A stretch of DNA of 58,518 nt. Origin: Alphaproteobacteria bacterium (GTDB lineage Bacteria; Pseudomonadota; Alphaproteobacteria; SP197). The first letter of the stretch is position 1; each line of letters begins with the position of its first letter. The stretch covers positions 1-58,518 of the forward strand of contig JANQGO010000458.1 in NCBI GenBank assembly GCA_028277285.1, given 5' to 3'. The position numbers were made by a program, and so were the translations under genes. The notes beneath the pieces were generated by a model that had not been told where the DNA came from, made no database searches, and saw only the letters and a list, made by a program, of their open reading frames with translations. Below, one piece after another: positions 46,101-52,508 of this stretch.

Positions 46101-47075
46101 GCGCGTCTATCGGCGCGGCTGGGGCATCCGGTGCCCGTCACACTGATGCTCGAACACCGGACCGTCGCGGCCTTGGCGGCGGCTTTGAACAAGGGGCAGA
46201 CCTGGGACGCGGTCGTTCCGATGTCGGGCGGAAAGGGCGAGCCGTTTGTCTGCGTTCACCCGATCGCGGGCGAGGTCAGCGCCTTTATGGACCTGGCGCG
46301 CGCCATGCCGGGCGAGATACCCCTATGGGCCCTTCAGGCGCCGGGTCTGGAGGAAGGACAGGTTCCCATCGATACGGTCGAAGGCTTGGCATCGGCAAAC
46401 CTTGAAGCGTTGTCGAGACGGGACCTGCCTTCGCCCCGGTGGTTGGGCGGCTATTCGTTCGGCGGCATCGTCGCCTTCGAAATGGCCCGTCAGTTGACGG
46501 CGGCGGGCCGTGATCCCGGCCAGGTCATCATCATCGACACGCCCGCACCGCTCGACCACAAGTCCATCCTGAGCGACGACGAGAACCGCGCCCACGCGGA
46601 GTGGCTGCTGCGCATGGCCGATGTCAGGGCGCGTTACCACGGCACCGACGTGCCCTTCGACCTGGACGACCTGTTAGGGCGCGATCAGGCCGGGCGTCTG
46701 TCGTTCGCGGCGGAACGTCTGCAAGGGAGCGGTCTGCTGCCCCAGGATGCCGACACAGGCTGGCTGACGCGCGCGCACGCGACCGGCTTGACCCTCTATC
46801 GCGCGTTCCTGGATTATGCGCCGGATCGCAGCGTGGCGCGCGACGTGGCGGTCTTGCTCATCAAAGCATCGCATCAGGCGGACGGCGATCTCGACGACGT
46901 CGATGTCCGCTGGCGCGACGACCCGACCCTGGGCTGGTCTCAGTTCATCGACGCGGCCATCGACATTACGATCGTTGAGGGCGACCACGTTTCGATCCTG
47001 GCCGGCGATAAGGCGGCAGCGGTGGCGCAGGCTATCGCGGCGTCAATTGTCGGCACGCACGCCGCCGCGCAATGA
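40143..47075 (+). CDS. NRPS: C-A-PCP-(degenerate E)-C-PCP-TE
   Basis: The protein has 2310 residues. Domains in order: C with HHILADAASL (about 140); A with FTSGSTGVPKG (about 613), NGYGPTENTVF, YRTGDLGRW and NGKIDVKAL (about 955); PCP with GGDSILAI (about 1010); an epimerisation-like domain with the His motif decayed to LHDAVADDRAL (about 1189); C with intact HHLLVDGW (about 1627); PCP with LGLTSLGI (about 1970); and a type I thioesterase with GGYSFGG (about 2102) and GDHVSIL. No A domain is present in the last module. My reading of the A code is roughly DALWIGGVF(K), near valine-type codes. The TE releases the product by hydrolysis or cyclisation. Confidence 0.95.
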   Translation: MSSGYLATLSFGQRQIRFLELLRPGQSSFAMPLIIDIEGPCDERALQQALQSVIDRHDVLRASFPLVDGSPVQAVRDSLILAMPQVDVETSVSESWRDHLLTTADELAAQAFDLAAGPLIRARLLRASDQRRGIVIVVHHILADAASLDILARDLVSTYAAAQADHAAQTGDLPLQFTDFADWEQESFGQADTPELDAAIAYWRTQLRNAPPLLDLPFDRARRTDGETASAHRSLTLRGPIAENLTAVARQSGATPLMAFLAVWIAVLRRWSGLDDMVVTIPISKRTRPELTDLIGLFVDTLPIRTFIDSETTFADLLGQVRQAVLEAMEHRDLPFERIVQAIGIERRSDVIPLMQVLFGAHQGQIDLPETADGCRFDVLSDSVEQAAKADLSMVYSPAPDALELWCRYDAMLFDASTVEALLHWYGRIATAVGDQPDIAVDAIPLVDKAEGKDLVARFNATQRPYPRDRSAIDLFFEVAAASPDAIAIREDGVRLSYGDTAIEVRRLAAVLASEGVGKGDPVILAMTLSASCIQLMLAVLTLGAVFAPIDPHYPKARRDELARSIEARFAIVHADGLDLAADTVLLVEDVQARAASAKPHGGSPVDATDPAYIMFTSGSTGVPKGVAVPHRAIVRLVRNTDFCDFGPQTRGAAYSNPSFDASTLEVWAPLLNGGTVVPVDRTVVMDARSLGDFLSANDINLIWMTAGLFQQIVAVDPAVFAGDRTLIAGGDVVSPAAARAVLEAGEGTGFRLLNGYGPTENTVFSTVYDIGALEETATTIPIGRPIANSTAYVLDASGQPAPVGVVGEVYVGGDGVALGYIGDPERTASSFPLDPFSTEPGARMYRTGDLGRWRSDGVIQFFGRADNQVKVRGFRIELNEIATALSRHADIGAATVTAPRMASGARQLVAYVVAKNGHALDQTALRGYLQTQLPPHMLPHAYVVMDALPLTINGKIDVKALPPVEQQHFDRADTVTAPRTHEEQRLSAIWQDLLGQTGIGVHDNFFQVGGDSILAIRMVARAFDAGMSISLKDVFEHQTIESLAAAAVSQRQQSAPRGGDQFFAMDLLPQAGDETVPFALASVVLDHAIGSVELGYAVQRLAERHEGLRLRVVADGVTRRLTVDDFLPIIPVRVVDVPGLEDGNIGAWIDDHRERLGRGLDLTAGVTITATLVNRPPNLGPVVAIALHDAVADDRALAVLAAELEAELQSGLAPRMKPGESPTLKDWLNWLRGHAASKAVRDSATAVESWSGDLGAPAFLDSHDVGDVRAEIWLNPSLTRALTSTMPARLDISPLDPILASLGAALGGDERGNGLVIEMIDGGRALPPDAPRPENMLGNLETVLPIRLGPSPEDEAERLIAAKAARQAVQPMGPVYRGVRSTFDLPAAPIGLAWRPPQRAEGPLRLHQMPGFSASVRGALIAGIVDGRLRLQWTGARVSQDAQRLLQQIADDLAAFAAWAGEARAALRTPFDFPLARIDADTLQRLIDRESDFQDIYQLSPMQEAMLVHSLSATGSEVNFEQSCTRFTGNLDIAAFQRAWTYVFDRHPVLRTTFRWRGLDRPLQIVRGHVPAPLTIEHWDSFSETSLEARLADDRATGFDLEAGPLARMTLIVTASDDAYLMASFHHLLVDGWCLSQLEWEVRAAYEAFRRGTPPMLEAVAPYRDYIAWLAQVDRGAMRRYFAGSLNHAPDQPPIRQVEPRRGFVTARRVLDRATSQSLNGLARRRGVTIGAMTHLAWGLWSAARRGQSDTVFCTTVSGRPPTIAGVEQMVGLFINNLPLRLRFGDHTPLSDLAAGIQQQLGDLQSHAYISPLEVLDAAGATDRAAGLFDTLMVVENVPSGTSAWAGAPDLTVESIHGTLKTAYALTFVVVPGEEIALSLVLPDADGGAGEEGDAILEGIAAILTALPQTFDGVVADLPLPAPGHAEVASTAHAGRVSGSLVERPRSTLEALVAEAVAAMVDGSIRLDDDFASLGLTSLGIASLAARLSARLGHPVPVTLMLEHRTVAALAAALNKGQTWDAVVPMSGGKGEPFVCVHPIAGEVSAFMDLARAMPGEIPLWALQAPGLEEGQVPIDTVEGLASANLEALSRRDLPSPRWLGGYSFGGIVAFEMARQLTAAGRDPGQVIIIDTPAPLDHKSILSDDENRAHAEWLLRMADVRARYHGTDVPFDLDDLLGRDQAGRLSFAAERLQGSGLLPQDADTGWLTRAHATGLTLYRAFLDYAPDRSVARDVAVLLIKASHQADGDLDDVDVRWRDDPTLGWSQFIDAAIDITIVEGDHVSILAGDKAAAVAQAIAASIVGTHAAAQ

Positions 47076-48013
47076 CATCACCGGAACCGGCCGCGCCGCC
47101 TTCGATCCCAAGGTCTCGCCATGCCCCTGACCCGTCACAACCCAACACAACGGATCTCGTTATGGATTCTGAACACCTGGTCGCTTTGACCGCGAACTAC
47201 GAGCTGTTTCGCCGAAGGATGGCCGAGCGGACGCCGGACAACCCTGCGCTCCATGGCGCCAAGTACTATTCGCAAAACGACGAAGACGGCGTCATCGAGC
47301 ACATTTTCGATGTCGTCGGTGTCGACCGCGGGACCTTTGTAGAAATCGGCTGCGGTCATGGCATCGAGAACATGACGGCTTACCTATGCCTCAAAGGCTG
47401 GTCCGGCGTTTGGGTCGACGCCAACAAGGAGTTCGTTGATTTCATCCGCCGCCAATGCGCGGATTTCGCGGACGAGGCCGCCTTATACGACAGGCCGGGT
47501 CATGTCGCGGTCATCGAGAAGTTCGTCACCCCCGACTCCGTGGCGTCGACGGCCAAAGCTGGATTGGCGGCGCTCTCCAGCACGCAGTTTGATTTCTTGT
47601 CGATCGATATCGACGGCAACGATCTGGCATGCGGCCAAGCGATTCTGGAGCACTACCAACCAAGCGTCATCTGCATGGAGTACAACTCCATTCTTGGTGC
47701 GCGCTCGGATTTCGTGTTCCGCACCGATGGCGGCTATCGGTGGCAGCGTGACGACTACATGGGATGTTCGTTGCGGGGGCTGACCAACGGACTGGCGCCT
47801 TTCGGCTATCACCTTGTCGCCTGCAACATGACCGGCACCAACGCCTTCTTCGTCGCAGAGCGTTATCGGGAACGTTTTACGCCTTACGAAATCGACGAAC
47901 TTTTTGTGCCCGCGCGCTACTACGAGATCCCCATGCACTTTCACCAAGCGGGCCACCCGCGCACGCTCAAGAACCAACTGGCGTGTGCGACGTTCGAGTT
48001 TCTCGATACGTAG
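47072..48013 (+). CDS. FkbM-like SAM-dependent methyltransferase-fold protein
   Basis: The protein has 313 residues. YYSQNDEDGVIEHIF followed by GTFVEIGCGHGIENMTAYL and WSGVWVDANKEF forms the SAM-binding Rossmann core, and DFLSIDIDGNDL matches the acidic post-motif of FkbM-type O-methyltransferases. The ATG overlaps the NRPS stop (ATGA), so it is coupled to the assembly line and probably tailors the peptide or a sugar. An ATG at 47162 is an alternative start, since the first 30 residues are Pro-rich and unstructured. The substrate is unknown. Confidence 0.82.
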   Translation: MTSPEPAAPPSIPRSRHAPDPSQPNTTDLVMDSEHLVALTANYELFRRRMAERTPDNPALHGAKYYSQNDEDGVIEHIFDVVGVDRGTFVEIGCGHGIENMTAYLCLKGWSGVWVDANKEFVDFIRRQCADFADEAALYDRPGHVAVIEKFVTPDSVASTAKAGLAALSSTQFDFLSIDIDGNDLACGQAILEHYQPSVICMEYNSILGARSDFVFRTDGGYRWQRDDYMGCSLRGLTNGLAPFGYHLVACNMTGTNAFFVAERYRERFTPYEIDELFVPARYYEIPMHFHQAGHPRTLKNQLACATFEFLDT

Positions 48014-48045
48014 GCTTGTCGATACCGATCCGCTCTCTAACTGCT

Positions 48046-48936
48046 CTATGGCAGAAGCGGGAACATGTCGCCGCGAATGGGATCGCCCGGTCCGATCGGC
48101 ATATCGAAACCCATCGCGCGCAGACTGGCGACGACTTCTCCGCCATGGGGCGCCAGAACGGCCGACGAGCCGACCCACCGCGTCACAAACCGCCGGGCCT
48201 CCGTGGGGTTCGGATTTCCCGGCGCGCCGTGCAGCGTCAGCGCGTGAAAGATCAGGCAGTCGCCGGGCGCCATGTCCCACGACAGGATGTCGTATTGGTC
48301 GCGCGTCCCCTCGATATCGGGGATCAGTTCAAGTTCAAAACGCCCCTGCTCACCGTGTTCCTTGATCGACGCGATGCGATTGTGGGCGTTGTAGTACGTT
48401 TCGGCCTTCTCTAGCGCCTTATCGCCGCCGTCCTCCTGTTCGAAATACTGGGCCGGCATGAAGTAGCGGTTCCACGTGTGAGAGCCGCGCACGAACTCAA
48501 GCGAGCATTCCTTGGGGATCGCATCAAGCGCGACCCAGATCGACAGGAACGGGCCAAGCACGATGTTGTCGTGATGCCAGGGCGTGCGTTCGACGGTGCC
48601 GGGCCGTTTGACGAACCACGTGTCCTGCATCAGCCGAACATGCGGTTCGCCGAGGCAGCTTGCCGCCATCGCCGCAATGTTGGATTCATGAACGAAGTCG
48701 TCGAACTCCAGGATCCGGTCGCGCGTCCACGTATCGAGGTAGAAACCGCCGGGCTGATCATCGCCGCTCAACTTGCCGAACAAGGGACCGGGTTCCTTAA
48801 GGCCGCGCTCGACGCCGGCGCGAAGCGCTTCGACCCAGTTCTCGGAAATCGCATTGCGAACGCGAACCGCGCCATCGGCGTTCAGGGCCTCAAGATCGTC
48901 CGGCCTTACCGCCGACCCGACATCGCTTGCCGTCAT
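48046..48936 (-). CDS. Phytanoyl-CoA dioxygenase (PhyH) family Fe(II)/2-oxoglutarate oxygenase, copy 1
   Basis: This 296-residue double-stranded beta-helix oxygenase has a facial triad visible as H121-x-D123 in TPWHHDN and a distal His in LTLHGAPGN, with the 2-oxoglutarate Arg in EARRFVTRW. The Asp is kept, so hydroxylation rather than halogenation is expected. PhyH enzymes in NRPS clusters often hydroxylate amino acids. It is encoded opposite to the NRPS genes and paired with a paralogue 33 bp upstream. Confidence 0.9.
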   Translation of the reverse strand: MTASDVGSAVRPDDLEALNADGAVRVRNAISENWVEALRAGVERGLKEPGPLFGKLSGDDQPGGFYLDTWTRDRILEFDDFVHESNIAAMAASCLGEPHVRLMQDTWFVKRPGTVERTPWHHDNIVLGPFLSIWVALDAIPKECSLEFVRGSHTWNRYFMPAQYFEQEDGGDKALEKAETYYNAHNRIASIKEHGEQGRFELELIPDIEGTRDQYDILSWDMAPGDCLIFHALTLHGAPGNPNPTEARRFVTRWVGSSAVLAPHGGEVVASLRAMGFDMPIGPGDPIRGDMFPLLP

Positions 48937-48969
48937 CTCACGGCACCGCCTGGATCGGGCACGATCCGC

Positions 48970-49839
48970 TCATGCGGCCTTCTCGGGCAGCAGAGGGAAC
49001 ATCTCACCGCCAAACGCCGTGCCCAGCTCAAGCGGCACGTCGTGACCGGTCGCTTCGACGGCACCCTTCAGCACGTCGCCGTGGGGACCGACAACCGCCG
49101 TGGGTTCTGCCCAACGCGACACAAAGCGCCGCGCGTCGGCGCTGCTCGGGTTGCCGGACGAACTGTGCAGCATCATGCCGTGAAACACGATGCAATCGCC
49201 GGGCTCGACAGCCCACGACAGGATCTCGTAATCGCCGCGCGCGTTCTCAATGTCCGGAATCTGCTTGAACGTCAGACGCCCGGCGGCATCGCTCTGGGCC
49301 TCGCCCCTGCCGTGATAGGCCCGGCAGGCCTCCTGCATCTCGCGCAGGGTCTCAGCGCCTTTCTCCGTCGTGAAGTACTGCTCGAACATGAAACAGGAAT
49401 CCCAAAGGTGAGACCCCTTCACCAGCTCAAGCGACTCCGTCTTCGGAATCGGATCGAGCGCGACCCAGAACGAGTAATAGGTCCCCAAGATGCCGATATC
49501 CTGATGCCAGGGCGTACGCTCCACCGTGCCGGCGGGCTTGGAGAACCAGGCATCCAGCATCAATCGGGCTTGCGGTTCACCCAGACACTGGGCGGCCATG
49601 GCGGCAAGCTCGGATTCATGCAGAAAAGCCTGGAACTCCGGAATGTCCTTGCGCGTCCACATGTCGAACATGTAGCCGCCGGTATCGGCGTCGATGTCGC
49701 CCTTGAACAGCGGCCCGGGATGGCGAATGTTGCGTTCAATTCCCTTAAGCAACTGCTCGACCCAGTAGCCGGAGAATGCGTTCTTGACACGTATCGCGCC
49801 ATCGCTGTGCAACGTGTCGAGTTGTTCCTTGGTGAACAA
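48970..49839 (-). CDS. PhyH-family Fe(II)/2-oxoglutarate oxygenase, copy 2
   Basis: This 289-residue paralogue of copy 1 shares the N-terminal LHSDGAIRVKNAFSGYWVEQL pattern and LELVKGSH. The triad is H112-Q-D114 in TPWHQD plus the His in MMLHSSSGN, with the co-substrate Arg in ARRFVSRW. The two genes probably arose by tandem duplication and may hydroxylate different positions of the product. The promoter presumably lies in the 214-bp divergent gap to the glycosyltransferase gene. Confidence 0.9.
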   Translation of the reverse strand: MFTKEQLDTLHSDGAIRVKNAFSGYWVEQLLKGIERNIRHPGPLFKGDIDADTGGYMFDMWTRKDIPEFQAFLHESELAAMAAQCLGEPQARLMLDAWFSKPAGTVERTPWHQDIGILGTYYSFWVALDPIPKTESLELVKGSHLWDSCFMFEQYFTTEKGAETLREMQEACRAYHGRGEAQSDAAGRLTFKQIPDIENARGDYEILSWAVEPGDCIVFHGMMLHSSSGNPSSADARRFVSRWAEPTAVVGPHGDVLKGAVEATGHDVPLELGTAFGGEMFPLLPEKAA

Positions 49840-50053
49840 ATTCGGTTCCCTTGCGGTTTCTCTTCTATAAGCTGATCAACAAATCCGATGCTCTGAAGAG
49901 CTCTCGCCGCGCATCCCACATTCCACATCGCGACCTGCCCGCTATGATAGTCCATCACCCCGGTCATTGCAGCCGCTTTGCGCGCTACATGCGTGCGGGC
50001 GCAGATCTGATGACCGGTTGCCTTGGCGGGCGGGGTAAACCGACTCCGGTTCG

Positions 50054-51295
50054 ATGAGCAGCAGCAATACCCTGGTTCGATGGCGGCTGGATGACGTGTC
50101 GTGCAATGTCCGGCCCGACGAACACGACACGCCCTGGTGCCTGACTCTGGACCTGTCCCGTGAAGGCACGGGCGAATCGGGCGCCTTCGAGTGGAACGCC
50201 CGCTATCCGGATCTGCTGATCATCGCGCCTCCCGATCGAGTGGCGGGCGACGGCCAGAGACCTCTACTGGTCACGCATCGCCAGGGTATCGGCGATTTCA
50301 TTCAACAGCTGCGCTATCTAAGCGCGCCGCAACTGGCCGGGCGCCGTATCCTGCTGGAGTGCCCGGCCCATCTTCACCAGCTCGTTGAAGCTCAAGACAT
50401 CGACGTCGAACCCGTCGAACCGGGACACCGGCGGAACGATCCGTCTTTGGATGAGATGTCCAACATGCGCCTTGATCAACGGTTCGACGATCCGACCGGG
50501 GCGGGCCCCTACATCAAGGCGTCATCCGCGGGCCTGCGCCGCTCTGCGAAACCTCTGCGTGTCGGCATCAACTGGTCCGGCATGCTGGGAACGGTCAGCG
50601 TTGCCATGAAGTCCGTCGCGTTGCGCGATCTCGAACCTTTGGTCGCGCCGCGGCGCGATATCGAGTGGGTCAGCCTGCAATGGGGCCCCACCGAACGGGA
50701 GCTCGACCGACACGCCTGGGGCGCCGGCGTGACACAACGCGGCAAGTCCATCGAAACGGTGGCCGACCTGGCCAGGGAAATCGCCGCGCTCGATCTGTTC
50801 ATCACGATCGACAGCGCGCCGGCTCATCTCGCCGGCGCGCTGGGCGTTCCGGTATGGACCATGCTCGGTCAGGCGATCGGATGGCGATGGAGGCTGGCCC
50901 ATCCCTCAAGCCATCTTTATCGCAGCATGACCCTGTTCCGCTTCGACCCGGCGCACGGCTGGCCCGGCGTCGTCAGCAGGGTCGGTGAGACCCTCGACAA
51001 GGACGACGTCCGCGCAAACGGCGCGCGACCCGACCAAGTACCGCAAGGCGGTGACAGCATCGCGGTCCGGTTTGCCGACGACCCCATCGGCACGGCACGG
51101 GCGCATGGCGTCATCGTCGAACCGAACGACCACGAGACATTGGCCGGCATGCTTCAACTGCTCGTAAGGTGCTACAAGGGCCTTCCGTGGTCGGTCGTCG
51201 AACCGCGGCCGAGCCCTGACCTGCGGGTGCTCGGCGCATTCGAGGGGCATCGGCTGGTCACCGACATCTTGGCGGCGGCTGACGGTCACGGATGA
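50054..51295 (+). CDS. Glycosyltransferase family 9-like protein (GT-B)
   Basis: The protein has 413 residues. THRQGIGDFIQQLRYLSAP with RILLECPAHL, then VGINWSGMLG and LDLFITIDSAPAHLAGALGV, with PVWTMLG and SMTLFR, match the GT9/heptosyltransferase-like proteins often fused to TPR repeats. Here no TPR is present; the N-terminal 70 residues are distinct. It may glycosylate the peptide or a surface glycan. Its place inside the NRPS cluster favours tailoring, but that is inference. The start at 50054 is an ATG with no strong RBS. Confidence 0.8.
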   Translation: MSSSNTLVRWRLDDVSCNVRPDEHDTPWCLTLDLSREGTGESGAFEWNARYPDLLIIAPPDRVAGDGQRPLLVTHRQGIGDFIQQLRYLSAPQLAGRRILLECPAHLHQLVEAQDIDVEPVEPGHRRNDPSLDEMSNMRLDQRFDDPTGAGPYIKASSAGLRRSAKPLRVGINWSGMLGTVSVAMKSVALRDLEPLVAPRRDIEWVSLQWGPTERELDRHAWGAGVTQRGKSIETVADLAREIAALDLFITIDSAPAHLAGALGVPVWTMLGQAIGWRWRLAHPSSHLYRSMTLFRFDPAHGWPGVVSRVGETLDKDDVRANGARPDQVPQGGDSIAVRFADDPIGTARAHGVIVEPNDHETLAGMLQLLVRCYKGLPWSVVEPRPSPDLRVLGAFEGHRLVTDILAAADGHG

Positions 51296-51368
51296 TCGCG
51301 CCGAACGTTGACGCTTCGCGGCTGTTGCGTTGACAGTGTCACGACGTCAACCATCAGCGACGGCGCGC

Positions 51369-52169
51369 ATGCACCAGCACTCATCCGATCCGGGCATTGC
51401 CAATCCGTGCTGGCTCAACGTCCTGCGTGAAGCCGAGCCCGACAGCCCGATCATCGTCTGCTTTCCGCACGCCGGCGGCAGCGTTCTGTCAGTGGCCAAG
51501 CTGGCGCGGTCGATCCCCGAACGGTTCGGTCTTGTCGCGGTCGCGTTGCCGGGTCGTGAACCGGGCGACCAAGACCAGCCGCCACGTCATGCCGCGACGG
51601 CGGGCCGAAAACTTGGCGGCGATGTCGCCGCGCTCTTCAACCGCCGACGCAGCGGTGAACGTGTCGTGCTTCTGGGCAACAGCTATGGCGCGCTGCTCGC
51701 CTTTGAAACCGCGCGATCGCTCCAGGCCATGTCCGACGGGGCCGGCCCTCCCCTGCCGATCCGACTGATCGTATCCGGCTTTCGATCGCCGTCCCTGCCG
51801 CCGGCCGACGCGCCGATCTTCGGGTTGCCTTCGCAAGATCTGATCGCCGAGCTTTGCCAGCGCTTCGGCTTGCCGGCCGGTGACATGACGATAACCGGCC
51901 TGTTTGACATTGAAGACGCCCTGCGCGCCGATCTGGAGGCTTGCGACACCTACCGCTGCCGGCAAGGCTCCACGCTGGACGCGCGGATCGATGTCTTGGC
52001 GATGGCTCAGGACGCTTCGGTGTCGCGCGCCGAGCTACAGGCGTGGCAGGAGGTCACGACGGCATCTGTCGTCGTGACGGACCTGGATTGTGGTCACTTT
52101 CCGTGGTCCACCCATCCCGAGGCCGTGGCTGACACCATCGTCGCGTTGATCGACGACGGCGCGTCATGA
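51369..52169 (+). CDS. Type II thioesterase (GrsT/SrfAD-like)
   Basis: This alpha/beta hydrolase has about 266 residues. VCFPHAGGSVLSVAKLARSIP is the typical N-terminus, the nucleophile Ser is in LLGNSYGALLAFE, and the catalytic His is in DCGHFPWST. Type II enzymes remove misprimed acyl groups from PCP or ACP domains. I prefer the ATG at 51369 to the upstream TTG. It has a GNSYG instead of the usual GHSxG nucleophile elbow, a small but notable change. Confidence 0.9.
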   Translation: MHQHSSDPGIANPCWLNVLREAEPDSPIIVCFPHAGGSVLSVAKLARSIPERFGLVAVALPGREPGDQDQPPRHAATAGRKLGGDVAALFNRRRSGERVVLLGNSYGALLAFETARSLQAMSDGAGPPLPIRLIVSGFRSPSLPPADAPIFGLPSQDLIAELCQRFGLPAGDMTITGLFDIEDALRADLEACDTYRCRQGSTLDARIDVLAMAQDASVSRAELQAWQEVTTASVVVTDLDCGHFPWSTHPEAVADTIVALIDDGAS

Positions 52170-52508
52170 GTCCTCGTCTTGCCGCTCGATCATCGCATTT
52201 TGCAAACTTCTTTGCGCACGGCAGTTGGACCACCTACCAGTGATCGTCCGGCGCCTTGTCTAGCCGACAGCAAGAAAAGCGCAGTAAAAGGTTATGACAT
52301 TTTCGTTCTACTTTAACCGCACCTATTTCGCGAAGTCATAGATGAGCTTTCCTCTTGCATGGTGGACAAATGATCCATAGCCTGTACTGCGTTCGTGGGA
52401 GTGACGGTGGCTTTCTCCTGGGCAATCGCAACGTAGCTTTTTCGACACAGAGATCTTACCCCGCATGATAGTATCGGGCGGTCTGGTTGGTCGAAGACCG
52501 GTGGTGCT
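52170..52508. other. 339-bp AT-richer intergenic region, presumed promoter of the ABC exporter
   Basis: This stretch is visibly lower in GC than its surroundings and holds no credible ORF; 52323-52553 on the minus strand lacks an RBS and family features. It precedes a monocistronic-looking start of the exporter-FAAL-PKS genes. I cannot define -35/-10 boxes with confidence. Confidence 0.45.
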
